Positions 32,730 through 41,441 of a stretch of DNA of 43,905 nucleotides are shown here, piece by piece. The notes beneath the pieces were generated by a model. The model was not told the origin of the DNA, ran no database searches, and was given only the letters and a program-made list of their open reading frames with translations. Positions within the stretch are counted from its first letter, which is position 1; each line of letters starts with the position of its first letter. Source of the stretch: a virus. The stretch is from IMG/VR virus record IMGVR_UViG_3300020478_000001, positions 1 through 43,905 of that record; one strand, 5' to 3'. A program made the translations under genes and the position numbers.

Positions 32730-34003
32730 TGTCTGATTATGATTTAAAACTTGATGAAGGTTCTTATTTAGTTTATGTAGAAGAAACTGGTGAATTGTTT
32801 ATTGCTTATGATGATGGTAACTATTCATTATTGTTTGAAACAGATAATAGTTTAGCTAGTTTAACTTATTTTAATGAAATAACAGAACCTACAACTAGGG
32901 AAATTGAAGCAGGTATTGAAGTTACAGCTACTCCTAATAAAGAATTACAAGAAAAATCTTATATACAACAATTAGCAAATAAAGGTTTAGCTATGATTAT
33001 TGATACTAAAGAAAATTTTTATACTGCAAAAGGTATAGGAGATTTACAACCATTTGTATTTGTTGATTATGATTATTCACAATTAAATTTAGCTATTGAT
33101 TCTCATGGTTCTAAAGCAATATCAAGGTTTGTTAAAAAATTAGAAGATAAAGCAAATAATGCACCTTGGTGGAAAGATGCTGCTTATAGAAATGAAGCTG
33201 CACAATGGTATAAAAAATACGGTGCAACAGGATATCAATTATGGTTAGACACTACACATGACAAATGGTTAGAAGATAATGGATATGACCCTAGAACATA
33301 TAAAGCTTGGAAAGAATATTCCAAATCTGAAACTAAATGGAATGATAAATTATCAAGTTACAAAACTCAATTAGAAGAATATGTTGGTGTTAAAGGTGGT
33401 GAATTATCTGACGAAGCTTTAGAATATGCTGCTAATGAATGGGCTTGGGGTAGATGGGATGCTGCAAAAGCTAGACGACAAGTACTTAAAGCAGTTGACC
33501 CTGGAGAAGAAGGTGATTTAGATGCTGGATTTATGTCATTTCTTGATGGTACTGAAGTTACAGAAACAACATTAAAAGAATCAGAAGTACAAGAAGATTT
33601 AGATACTTATTTACCATCAGACTTACATAGTACATATAACGTTAAAGAAATAGCACAAAAATATAGAAATGACCCATCTTATAGAATGAGTTTTATTGAA
33701 GGTTTAAAAGAAGATAGATATGCACAATATCCAATGTATGATAAAAATTTAGCTTGGAACAGAATAGTTGCAGGTAAAAAATCTATGGCTTCACAAGTTT
33801 GGGGAATAGATATATCAAACATTAAAGATAATGATGCAGGTGTTATTCAATTATTAATGGATAATGACCCAAGTACAGCAATGCAAACATTAAGACAAAT
33901 AGGTTTAGATAGAGGATATGCAAAAACAATGGGAGATTTTGCAAATGCTTTAGCCTCAAGTTATGGTACAGGTGTTGTAAGGTCAGCAGGATTTAGGGAG
34001 TAA
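32729..34003 (+). CDS. Unknown virion-region protein, 424 aa
   Basis: Not recognised. Begins with a beta-rich part (SYLVYVEETGELFIAYDDG) and continues helical with many Trp and Tyr (NNAPWWKDAAYRNEAAQWYKK, GYDPRTYKAWKEYSKSE). ATG overlaps the previous stop (TAATG). It belongs to the same putative virion subassembly. Confidence 0.5.
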   Translation: MSDYDLKLDEGSYLVYVEETGELFIAYDDGNYSLLFETDNSLASLTYFNEITEPTTREIEAGIEVTATPNKELQEKSYIQQLANKGLAMIIDTKENFYTAKGIGDLQPFVFVDYDYSQLNLAIDSHGSKAISRFVKKLEDKANNAPWWKDAAYRNEAAQWYKKYGATGYQLWLDTTHDKWLEDNGYDPRTYKAWKEYSKSETKWNDKLSSYKTQLEEYVGVKGGELSDEALEYAANEWAWGRWDAAKARRQVLKAVDPGEEGDLDAGFMSFLDGTEVTETTLKESEVQEDLDTYLPSDLHSTYNVKEIAQKYRNDPSYRMSFIEGLKEDRYAQYPMYDKNLAWNRIVAGKKSMASQVWGIDISNIKDNDAGVIQLLMDNDPSTAMQTLRQIGLDRGYAKTMGDFANALASSYGTGVVRSAGFRE

Positions 34004-34004
34004 T

Positions 34005-34991
34005 ATGGCTAATCCAATAATTTCAGGTAGTAATAATCAAGTAACAATATATAAAGGTCAATCTGTATCTACTGCACAAGAAGGTGTTAGGCAAAATGAC
34101 CCAGGTGGAGTATCAGAATTAAATAGAAAATTAGCTGAAGGTTGGAGTTTAACTCCTACATTTGGTGGTGCTTCTGCTCCACAACAAACTGGATATAGTT
34201 ATGAAATGGGTATAGCCCAGGCACAAGCTTTATATAGTTTTTTTCCAGAAGAAGTTACTAAAGAATTTGCTAAACAATGGGTTAAATTTGGAGATGCTAC
34301 TACATCAGCAGCTGCAGTAAGAAATACTGGTGCTTGGAAAAAACATTTTGATTATTTAGAAAGAGAAGATGGTACTTTAATTATGACTGAATTAGAAGCT
34401 TTATCTACTATAGCTTCTTATAAAGAAACATTAGGTGAAGTAGGTATTGGTGATACTACAGAATTTGAAAGTGATTTTAAAACATTAATTACAGATGAAG
34501 TATCTGCTGCAGAATTTCAAGATAGAATTAATTTAGTTTATGAAGGTGTTAAAGAACAAATACCTGAAGTAGAAAGATTATTCAGAGATAGATATGGTAT
34601 TGAATCAGATAGTGGAACTATATTTGCTTCTTTAATAAAACCAGATATAGAAGATAAATTGTTAAAAGGTGAAATACAAACACTTCAATTACAAGCAGAA
34701 GCTACAACAAGAGGATTTAGTACTTCTTTTGCAAGGTTTGCAGAATTAAGAAAACGTGGATTTACACAAGAAATGGCTAAGGGAGTATATGAAGCTGGTG
34801 CTGGCATAATAGAAAGAGCTGCTGGTATTGGTAGAGATTTAGGAATTGAAACATTAGAAGAAGCTGCATTAGGTGATGTTATTTCACAAAAACGTTTACA
34901 ACGTACAGAAGCAGAAATACTTGCTAGAGGCGGTGTACAATTAGGAGCTGCTAAAAAAGGTGACGAAGTTACTGGACTTATAGCAGATTAG
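34005..34991 (+). CDS. Unknown virion-region protein, 328 aa
   Basis: Not recognised. N-terminal 70 residues are Gly/Ser/Gln-rich and extended; the rest is helical (ELRKRGFTQEMAKGVYEAGAG), with a C-terminus ending KGDEVTGLIAD. It is the last gene before the promoter and structured leader at 34992-35200, so transcription of scaffold and capsid may be separated from it. Confidence 0.5.
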   Translation: MANPIISGSNNQVTIYKGQSVSTAQEGVRQNDPGGVSELNRKLAEGWSLTPTFGGASAPQQTGYSYEMGIAQAQALYSFFPEEVTKEFAKQWVKFGDATTSAAAVRNTGAWKKHFDYLEREDGTLIMTELEALSTIASYKETLGEVGIGDTTEFESDFKTLITDEVSAAEFQDRINLVYEGVKEQIPEVERLFRDRYGIESDSGTIFASLIKPDIEDKLLKGEIQTLQLQAEATTRGFSTSFARFAELRKRGFTQEMAKGVYEAGAGIIERAAGIGRDLGIETLEEAALGDVISQKRLQRTEAEILARGGVQLGAAKKGDEVTGLIAD

Positions 34992-34993
34992 TG

Positions 34994-34999
34994 TATAAT
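34994..34999 (+). promoter_or_regulatory. Putative promoter for scaffold and capsid genes
   Basis: An exact TATAAT hexamer preceded by GTG sits three bases after a stop codon and 202 bases before the scaffold ATG. Transcription would start around 35005-35008, exactly where the structured leader begins. The -35 region (AAAAAAGGTG to GGACTT) has no consensus box. Confidence 0.5.
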
Positions 35000-35008
35000 A
35001 TATATATA

Positions 35009-35171
35009 GCGTTGCGTGGTCCGCTGACATAATTGACCTGCATCGGCTTTCAACGCCTGCGTAGAAAGCTTGTACTTAAATCGCAGAGTAATGGACTTAT
35101 AGCTTTAAAGCTACCAGAGCGTAAGTCAAGTGGTAAGGTAGCACCGCAACAAGATGCCTATGGTCTTGTTT
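35009..35171 (+). ncRNA. Structured leader or small RNA before scaffold/capsid genes
   Basis: The gap 34992-35200 has no gene but many pairings. GTTGCG (35011-35016) pairs with CGCAAC (35145-35150) and could close the whole element. Inside, GCTTTC/GAAAGC (35046-35051 with 35064-35069), GACTTA/TAAGTC (35094-35099 with 35122-35127) and the self-complementary TAGCTTTAAAGCTA (35100-35113). AACAAGA/TCTTGTT (35148-35154 with 35164-35170) overlaps the closing stem by three bases, so the two compete. The segment is GC-richer than flanking genes. A part resembles a tRNA D-arm but no T-arm exists. Confidence 0.5.
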
Positions 35172-35200
35172 GTAAGGTTAACACATAGTGGAGGTACTAA

Positions 35201-35665
35201 ATGAGTGAATTTGAAGCACCAGAGAATGGTGTTAAACACATGAGAGAAACAATTGATAGGAAAGATGAATCTATCAAAAAACTTGAGGCAGAACTAGCTT
35301 CTTATAAAGATAAGGAAATAGATAATGTCTTTGGTAAATTAGGTTTATCGACTGACAAAGGTTTCGGTAAAGCGTTAAAACAAGTGTATGATGGACCAAT
35401 TGATGAAGAGTCTATCTCACAGTTTGCTAAGGATGAGTATGGTTTTGAGGCAAAAGGCCAGGTTCAGGAAGAACCACAACCAGAAGCTGCACCTGTTGTT
35501 CAGGATGATGCTAGGTCCAGAGTAGCTGCACTTGATGCAAATTCTACAAGTGACGTACCAACAGACGTTCTTGACCAATTAAGTGAAATTATTGCAAAAG
35601 GAAATCCTAAAGATTCCATTGCAGCAAAATTAACTTTGATGGAAAACGAAAAGAATAGTCAATAA
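35201..35665 (+). CDS. Scaffold-like protein
   Basis: A 154 aa acidic protein directly before the capsid gene. It has an N-terminal coiled coil (ETIDRKDESIKKLEAELASY), a middle with DKGFGKALKQVYDGPIDEESI and an acidic, Pro/Gln-rich linker (QEEPQPEAAPVVQ). Position, small size and coiled coil are typical of phage scaffolds that guide capsid assembly. Ribosome binding site GGAGG is strong. Confidence 0.7.
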   Translation: MSEFEAPENGVKHMRETIDRKDESIKKLEAELASYKDKEIDNVFGKLGLSTDKGFGKALKQVYDGPIDEESISQFAKDEYGFEAKGQVQEEPQPEAAPVVQDDARSRVAALDANSTSDVPTDVLDQLSEIIAKGNPKDSIAAKLTLMENEKNSQ

Positions 35666-35705
35666 AAATATAAGTACAAGTTAATAGTTAAATACGGAGG
35701 TTATA

Positions 35706-36830
35706 ATGGCAAACATTAGTTTGACAAATAATTCAATTTACTCCCAGAAGATTAACAACTTTTCTGGTGAGTTATTCCGTGTAGGTGGTCAAAGAACTCC
35801 TTTCTTATCAGCAACAGGAGGATTAAACGGAGGTAAGGTTTTACAATCTACTTTCTGGCAAATCCAAGCTGCTGATAGTGCTGTTGTTTCTACTGAGCCA
35901 ACAAAAGGCCAAGAAGGCGCACAGCCAACAGAGTATCTTGGAAGAGATAGAGTTGCATTTACAGGTGTAACTCAGGTCTTCCATAAAGGTGTAAAGATGA
36001 CCTACACAGCTATGGCAACTTATCAACATCAAAATCCATTTGATTTGTCAGCAAACATTGCTGCTTCATCTGATGGTGACGGAACAGTTACAGCTGCAGA
36101 CAAATTAGGTCTTGCTGGCGGTAACCCAATCGTTGACGAGTTCTCAGAGCAGATGTCTTTAGCACTTGAAAAAGTGGCTAGAGAAGTAGAATGGTTCGCA
36201 TTTAATGGTACATTCGCTGATGGTGCAAACGTCACCCCAGGTGCAGGTACTAGAGAAATGCGTGGTATTTCAGAATACACTTCCTTAAATGCTAACTCTG
36301 ACAACACTGTAGCTCCAGTAGCAACAGCAGGTAACATTTATTGGAACAAAGCCACAGGTAACGGTGCAACAGGTGCAAACCAAGTTCTTTCTTGGGATGC
36401 TATTGCAGGTTCTCTAAAGAGACTTTATGATGCACACGCTCCTATGGTTCAACCAGTTCTATGCGTAACTCCAAAGCAACTTCTTGACCTAAACAAAGAG
36501 TTAGTAAATAACTCATTGTCAGGAACTTTAGGAACAATTGTCCCTAGAGATAGAAATATTGCTGGTATTGATGTTGATACAATCGTAACTCCATTCGGTT
36601 CAATCGGAATGATGGTTATTGACCCTAACATTATGCCTGACAATAATGCATTTATCTTAGACTTTGCTTTCATACAACCAGTATTTACCAATATCCCTGG
36701 ATATGGTACTGTGTTCGTGAGAGACTTAGACCAAGATGATTACGCAAGAGTTGGAAAAGCAATCTACATGGAAATGGGATACGACTTCGGTCCTCCTTCA
36801 TACCATCTAAAGATAGCTGGCGTAGCTTAA
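35706..36830 (+). CDS. Major capsid protein, SU10/DUF5309-like (HK97 fold)
   Basis: A 374 aa protein with a very strong ribosome binding site (GGAGG). N-terminal SGELFRVGGQRTPFLSATGG, middle VTQVFHKGVKMTYTA and the C-terminal GIDVDTIVTPFGSIGMMVID, then FVRDLDQDDYARVGKAIYMEMGY fit the SU10-type HK97-fold capsid family I know as DUF5309. It forms the icosahedral shell. Codon use differs from the neighbours, with many more C-ending codons, as expected of the most abundant virion protein. A strong terminator follows 24 bases after its stop. Confidence 0.85.
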   Translation: MANISLTNNSIYSQKINNFSGELFRVGGQRTPFLSATGGLNGGKVLQSTFWQIQAADSAVVSTEPTKGQEGAQPTEYLGRDRVAFTGVTQVFHKGVKMTYTAMATYQHQNPFDLSANIAASSDGDGTVTAADKLGLAGGNPIVDEFSEQMSLALEKVAREVEWFAFNGTFADGANVTPGAGTREMRGISEYTSLNANSDNTVAPVATAGNIYWNKATGNGATGANQVLSWDAIAGSLKRLYDAHAPMVQPVLCVTPKQLLDLNKELVNNSLSGTLGTIVPRDRNIAGIDVDTIVTPFGSIGMMVIDPNIMPDNNAFILDFAFIQPVFTNIPGYGTVFVRDLDQDDYARVGKAIYMEMGYDFGPPSYHLKIAGVA

Positions 36831-36853
36831 GGAATAAAATAATATTGAAGATT

Positions 36854-36885
36854 AGGGTGGGAATCCACCTCCCGCCCTTTTCTTC
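36854..36885 (+). terminator. Rho-independent terminator after the capsid gene
   Basis: AGGGTGGGA (36854-36862) pairs with TCCCGCCCT (36870-36878) over 9 bp with one wobble, a seven-base loop, then TTTTCTTCT. This is the clearest rightward terminator of the window and separates capsid from the tail genes, though some read-through is likely since no strong promoter is seen before 36904. Confidence 0.9.
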
Positions 36886-36903
36886 TGCTATAGTAAGGAA
36901 AGT

Positions 36904-37233
36904 ATGAAAGTAAAAAGCGTTTTAATAGATGTATCAGATGATGCAAGTAATTCTACAGGTGTTGAAACAGAAGGATTATTGTTATGTGGGATTAAATTTC
37001 CTGCAGCAATGACTGGCTCTAATATTACATTTGACCATTCATTAGATAATTCTACTTGGGCAGATGTTAAAGAAACAGATGGAACAGATGTTACTTATAC
37101 AGTATCAGCTGGAGACCTTATAAGGCTTGACCCTTCAGGTTGGGCTTTTGCAAGTAATGGTTATTTAAGAATTACATCTGATGGTACAGAAGCAGCCGAT
37201 AGAACAATAGAAGTATATTTTAGAAGAAGTTAG
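36904..37233 (+). CDS. Small virion protein, 109 aa, decoration or head-completion candidate
   Basis: Beta-rich protein: MKVKSVLIDVSDDAS, GLLLCGIKFPAAMTGSNITF, SLDNSTWADVKETDG, and a final strand RTIEVYFRRS. The pattern resembles small beta-sandwich proteins found after phage capsid genes that decorate the head or sit at the connector. It starts behind AAGGAAAG. Not assigned to a family. Confidence 0.55.
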   Translation: MKVKSVLIDVSDDASNSTGVETEGLLLCGIKFPAAMTGSNITFDHSLDNSTWADVKETDGTDVTYTVSAGDLIRLDPSGWAFASNGYLRITSDGTEAADRTIEVYFRRS

Positions 37234-37240
37234 GTAACCA

Positions 37241-38251
37241 ATGAGTACTACAATTGGTAACCTAATAGATAGGATATACAGAGAATATCTGGAACCGCCA
37301 GATAGTGTTGAGTCATATTCATATTTAACTGGTGCTATATCAACTACTGGTCAAACAACATTTAACTATGAAGAAGATTTATTCTCTACTGAGGAAGAAG
37401 ATGCATTAGATGCTGGCGCTATTATTGAAATAGGCCAGGAAATTATGTTTTCTAAATCTCTTAATGTTGTTACTAATGAAGTAACTGTACAAAGAGGTGC
37501 AAGAGGTACAACTGCTACAACTCACGATGCTGGAAGCATAATTAAAATAGCACCTGCTTTTACACGTAAATCAATATATGATGCAGTATCAGACCAAATT
37601 AAAAATTTATTTCCTACAATATATGCAACAGAAACATTAAGTCTTACATCAGGTACAGGATATAGATTACTTGGTAATCATGGAAGCGACCAAGATAGTT
37701 ATAATTATATGATTTCTCCAATTAAAGCAGTTTCTCAATATACTGATTGGTCAACAGGCTCAGACCAAACAGGTTTAACTTATAAACCAGTAGCTGTTGA
37801 ATTAATAGATTTACCTAATCCATTTACTTATACAGATGATACACAAACAGAAAGAACTAAAACATACACAACAGGCCCAGATGTAGTACATGCATTACAA
37901 TTTTACGGTATTGATTCAGGCCATACTGTTTATGTAACTTTTAAAAAGAAATTTGTAGCTCCTACTGCTGAAGCAAATACATTAGCTTCTATAGGATTAG
38001 AAGAAGAATATGAACCAATCGTTATGACAGGAGTTGCTGCTCAATTAATATCTGGTAAAGATATCAATATGATAAATGCTCCTTATATAACAGAACAATT
38101 ACAAGCAGCTGCTTTTCCAGTTGGTAGTGCAAATTCAATAAGTAGTAGTTTATTAAGATATCAACAATTATTAATACAACAAGCTAGAAGTAATTTAAGA
38201 AGTAAATATCCAGAAGCAGTATTAATGCACGGTGTAAATTATCCTACCTAA
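37241..38251 (+). CDS. Head-tail adaptor candidate (T7 gp11-like position)
   Basis: A 336 aa protein. MSTTIGNLIDRIYREYLEPPDS at the N-terminus and a beta-rich middle with VQRGARGTTATTHDAGSII (a motif seen in phage adaptor or baseplate-wedge proteins) and a helical C-terminus (LLRYQQLLIQQARSNLRSKYPE). Its place between capsid and the propeller protein matches the tail adaptor of short-tailed phages. Overlaps the next gene by one base. Confidence 0.6.
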   Translation: MSTTIGNLIDRIYREYLEPPDSVESYSYLTGAISTTGQTTFNYEEDLFSTEEEDALDAGAIIEIGQEIMFSKSLNVVTNEVTVQRGARGTTATTHDAGSIIKIAPAFTRKSIYDAVSDQIKNLFPTIYATETLSLTSGTGYRLLGNHGSDQDSYNYMISPIKAVSQYTDWSTGSDQTGLTYKPVAVELIDLPNPFTYTDDTQTERTKTYTTGPDVVHALQFYGIDSGHTVYVTFKKKFVAPTAEANTLASIGLEEEYEPIVMTGVAAQLISGKDINMINAPYITEQLQAAAFPVGSANSISSSLLRYQQLLIQQARSNLRSKYPEAVLMHGVNYPT

Positions 38252-40233
38252 TGGTAAGAGTAGCTTCAACATCAAATGTTCGTAACCCAAAACGTTATGG
38301 TTATGATTGTAGATTAGATAATATTTATTTAAGAACAGCTGTAGCACCTGGTAGAGAGTTAAGTATTGCATCATCAGATGTACAAGCAGGTCAAAATATA
38401 AATGTTAAACAAAATCCTGAAGACTTTACATCTAACTTAGGACGTATATATTCAAGAAATAATTTTAGTTCAGGACAAGGATTAGATACAGCACATAGAG
38501 CTGATGGTAGTGAAGATGATGTAAATAGATTTTGGGATAGTAAAGGTATTGATGTATTTCATGGAGATGATGAAACTTCTTATAATATACATTTACTATA
38601 TACAACAGCTGATAAAAATGTAAGGGGTGCAAGTACTACATTTACTGCTTCAAATAATTATTTAGCACAAACTACTAATGGACATTTATGGGTGACAGAT
38701 GGAACTGCTTTATATAAATCAACAAATAATGGTGAAACATGGGCTGCAGAAACTACAGGTGCAACACATAACTTTACAGGAATAGCTGCTGTAGGTAATA
38801 GAATATTTGCTACAACTGCTAATGGTACAAGTGCTTCTCAATTATTAGAATGGGATGGAAGTGCTTGGGCTGCTAGAACTACAGCTCAAACATCAGCATC
38901 TGGATTAACTGGTATATGGTTTGCTAAAGGTATGTTAATAATATCAGCAGATGATGGTGAATTAGAAAGAGTATGGGCAATTACACCATTTGGACAAACT
39001 TGGGCAGCAGGAGATATAGCAAATGCAGATGCATTATTTTCTTTTGAAAGTACACATCATGTATCACAAGTTGTAGATGCTGGTGCTGTAATACTTATAG
39101 CTTCAACTAATGGTGATATATATTCTGTTAAAGACCAGGCTGGAACATTCTTATTAAAAGGTCAAACAAACATACCATTTGAAGAAGTACATTCTATAGC
39201 AGCTACTGAAGGTATTGTATTTTTTGGTACTAAAGAAAAGTCAAGAGATGTAGGAAGATTTTATACAGCAGAATTAGTTGTAGCTGATGATTTGTATGTA
39301 TTAGCTAATAGGCAACTTGTAAAAGAATGGGTTATAACAGGACAAGATACTACTCCTCATTTTATGTTTACATCAAGAGATAGTGTTTATTGTGGAATTA
39401 AAGAATCAGGAACTGAAACAAATTTGTGGCGATATTATTTACCAACAGGTGGTATTGCTAGAGATTTGAAAATGACTGGTGCAGGTTTTGTTACTGGTAT
39501 AACTAATGTAAGTGGTAAGTTTTTAACAGTTGTATCTGGAGTAGATGTATTTAAAGAAACATCTACATATGAAAGCACAGGTTATTTAATACTTTCAGCA
39601 GCAGATTTTTATACAGCAGAAAGTAAACAATTTGTAGGTGCTGAATTATCTACAGTTGTTTTACCTGATGCAACGAATGTTAGTTTACAATATTCAACTA
39701 AATTTGAAGATTTAGATAATCCTGATGCAGCTACATATACTGTAGCTATTAATCAATTAGGTGGTATAGGAGATGAAGAAAAACAAATAGCTGAAGTATC
39801 AAGATATATTGTAGGAAAAGTTGTTTTAAATAGTACTGATGGAGTATCTACACCTAAAGTAAAATCTGTACAATTTCGTGCATTAGCTAGACCGGAACTT
39901 GTAGTTGCACAAATACCTATAAATATTAGTGATAGAGTAGAAAGACCTGGTAGAAAACCTCTTAAAGTTAAAGGTTTAGGAGATGCATTATATAATTCTT
40001 TACGTGCTAAAGAAGGTGATTCTGTAACATTAGAATTATTCCAACCAGAAGAAACTATTAGAGGTGTTGTTGAGCAAATAAGTTATCCTATACAAACTAA
40101 TGAAGCAGTTGGAAGTGATACAATGTATGCTATTATTACAGTGCGTGGTACTAGACAAGGTACTATTGAAGAAGTAACATCAATACATACAACAGGTATT
40201 GCATCTTGGGGTATAATGAGGTTTGGAGCGTAA
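38251..40233 (+). CDS. Beta-propeller tail protein, nozzle candidate (T7 gp12-like position)
   Basis: A 660 aa protein whose middle is a beta-propeller: LWVTDGTALYKSTNNGETWAA contains an Asp-box-like STNNGETW, and further blades repeat at about 45-residue spacing (IAAVGNRIFATT, GIWFAKGMLIISADDGE, VVDAGAVILIASTNGD, IAATEGIVFFGTKE). In short-tailed phages the tail nozzle is a propeller protein following the adaptor. The C-terminal 150 residues carry an OB-like beta region (DRVERPGRKPLKVKGLG). Its abundance of Gly, Thr and Ser fits a virion protein. Confidence 0.65.
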   Translation: MVRVASTSNVRNPKRYGYDCRLDNIYLRTAVAPGRELSIASSDVQAGQNINVKQNPEDFTSNLGRIYSRNNFSSGQGLDTAHRADGSEDDVNRFWDSKGIDVFHGDDETSYNIHLLYTTADKNVRGASTTFTASNNYLAQTTNGHLWVTDGTALYKSTNNGETWAAETTGATHNFTGIAAVGNRIFATTANGTSASQLLEWDGSAWAARTTAQTSASGLTGIWFAKGMLIISADDGELERVWAITPFGQTWAAGDIANADALFSFESTHHVSQVVDAGAVILIASTNGDIYSVKDQAGTFLLKGQTNIPFEEVHSIAATEGIVFFGTKEKSRDVGRFYTAELVVADDLYVLANRQLVKEWVITGQDTTPHFMFTSRDSVYCGIKESGTETNLWRYYLPTGGIARDLKMTGAGFVTGITNVSGKFLTVVSGVDVFKETSTYESTGYLILSAADFYTAESKQFVGAELSTVVLPDATNVSLQYSTKFEDLDNPDAATYTVAINQLGGIGDEEKQIAEVSRYIVGKVVLNSTDGVSTPKVKSVQFRALARPELVVAQIPINISDRVERPGRKPLKVKGLGDALYNSLRAKEGDSVTLELFQPEETIRGVVEQISYPIQTNEAVGSDTMYAIITVRGTRQGTIEEVTSIHTTGIASWGIMRFGA

Positions 40234-40868
40234 TGGCAAATAGAGCAACACAAATAGTAAACTTTTATGAAACTACTATTACTAATAGTGATTTTAGTGC
40301 AGGTGCTACATCATTTACTGTACAAACAGCTCCTACAACTAATGGTGCTGCAGGTATAACATCAGCTACTACAGGTAATGAAGATACTTGGTTATATCTA
40401 GTTATTGACCCTGACTCTTCAAGTAACAGAGAAATAGTAGTTGTTAAAACACATACATCTGGTTCTACTACATTTAGTGATGTACAAAGAGATTACGATG
40501 GTAGACGACAAGCAGGTGGTGCGCCAGCAGCTACAGGTATTGCACACGGTATAGGTACAACAGTAAGACTTGCTGTATTAGCTCAACATATACAAGACCA
40601 AAACGATAGAGTAGCTGCAAATATTACATCATTAAATACAGCTATAACAAACTTTAATACAAATGGTAACGCTGCAATTGCAGCTATTAATGCTTCATCT
40701 GCTACAGCTATGATAAATAATGCTACTGATGGTACTGGTATAACAGTTGATGTAGAAAACGATTTTACATTAGTTTATGATGCAACAGACAATACAGGTA
40801 AAAAAGTTAAAGTTAATCAAGTAGCAGCTCCTGTAGAAATAAATCCATTTTTAGTAATGGGAGGATAA
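40233..40868 (+). CDS. Tail protein, 211 aa, fibre-base candidate
   Basis: Counted from the ATG at 40233 (TAATG overlap); an upstream in-frame TTG is unlikely. MANRATQIVNFYETTITNSDF is followed by DTWLYLVIDPDSSSNREIVVVKTH and VQRDYDGRRQAGG...AHGIGTTVRLAVLAQHIQDQNDRV. The pattern REIV.V....TF..VQR.YDG...HG.GT.VR is common in phage tail proteins at the base of fibres. The C-terminal part is Ala/Asn/Thr-rich. Confidence 0.6.
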   Translation: MANRATQIVNFYETTITNSDFSAGATSFTVQTAPTTNGAAGITSATTGNEDTWLYLVIDPDSSSNREIVVVKTHTSGSTTFSDVQRDYDGRRQAGGAPAATGIAHGIGTTVRLAVLAQHIQDQNDRVAANITSLNTAITNFNTNGNAAIAAINASSATAMINNATDGTGITVDVENDFTLVYDATDNTGKKVKVNQVAAPVEINPFLVMGG

Positions 40869-41068
40869 TGAGTTTATTATTAGTACTCAAAGAAGGTGGA
40901 GGTTTACAAATAGATACTATAGGTAATTTACCTATAGATGAAGATTTAGATTTACTACCCGATACAGGTGGAGCTGTTGACTATAATCCACAATTTATGT
41001 TGTGGTCTGATAGTGGACATGCATTACAGTATCTTAATGTAGATGACTTGCTTTTGGTCGGTGTGTAG
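40868..41068 (+). CDS. Small tail-region protein, 66 aa
   Basis: Starts in the previous stop (TAATG) behind GGGAGGA. MSLLLVLKEGGGLQID and LWSDSGHALQYLNVDDLLLVGV at the end; acidic and beta-rich. Not recognised, probably a small tail component. Confidence 0.5.
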   Translation: MSLLLVLKEGGGLQIDTIGNLPIDEDLDLLPDTGGAVDYNPQFMLWSDSGHALQYLNVDDLLLVGV

Positions 41069-41079
41069 TATACTATAAA
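41069..41079 (+). promoter_or_regulatory. Possible promoter -10 (TATACT / TATAAA)
   Basis: TAGTATACTATAAAAG directly after a stop codon gives TATACT (41069-41074) and TATAAA (41074-41079), 25-30 bases before the next ATG. It might start a separate transcript for the fibre genes. No -35 box is convincing. Confidence 0.3.
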
Positions 41080-41102
41080 AGAATATATTTAGGAGATAAA
41101 AT

Positions 41103-41429
41103 ATGGCAAATGCTTATAAAGTACTAGGACAAGTTGCAGATGCTTCTGCAAATAATGTAACTTTGATAGCAGACCAAAATGGTGAAACTATTGTATCAAC
41201 AATTGTTATTGCTAATAGAGAAGCTGCTGTTAACACATTTAGAATAGCAGTTAGGCCTGCTGCTGCAACATTAGCTAATGAACATTATATAGCTTACGAT
41301 GCATCAGTTGCTGCAAATGATACTATTACTTTAACACTTGGTCTTACACTTGCAGATAATGATATTGTTACTGTGGGTGCATCTGATGATAAAGTTAGTT
41401 TTAGTGCCTTTGGTACAGTAATTACATAA
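41103..41429 (+). CDS. Small beta-rich tail-region protein, 108 aa
   Basis: A protein with MANAYKVLGQVADASANNVTL, FRIAVRPAAATLANEHYIAYD and ITLTLGLTLADNDIVTV. I recall close relatives of this form (AYKVLGQ...IANR...FRI.V....A......IAYD....ND...LT.G..L...D.I.V) next to fibre genes in cyanophages and other marine phages. It has an Ig-like strand pattern and is probably a virion decoration or fibre-associated protein. Ribosome binding site TAGGAG. Confidence 0.65.
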   Translation: MANAYKVLGQVADASANNVTLIADQNGETIVSTIVIANREAAVNTFRIAVRPAAATLANEHYIAYDASVAANDTITLTLGLTLADNDIVTVGASDDKVSFSAFGTVIT

Positions 41430-41441
41430 GGATTTAATAAA

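Noticed and set aside
35094-35172. tRNA-like stretch AGTCAAGTGGTAAGGTAGCA in the leader before scaffold
   Set aside because: It resembles a D-arm, but the D-stem does not pair and no T-arm with TTCRA follows; no acceptor stem closes.
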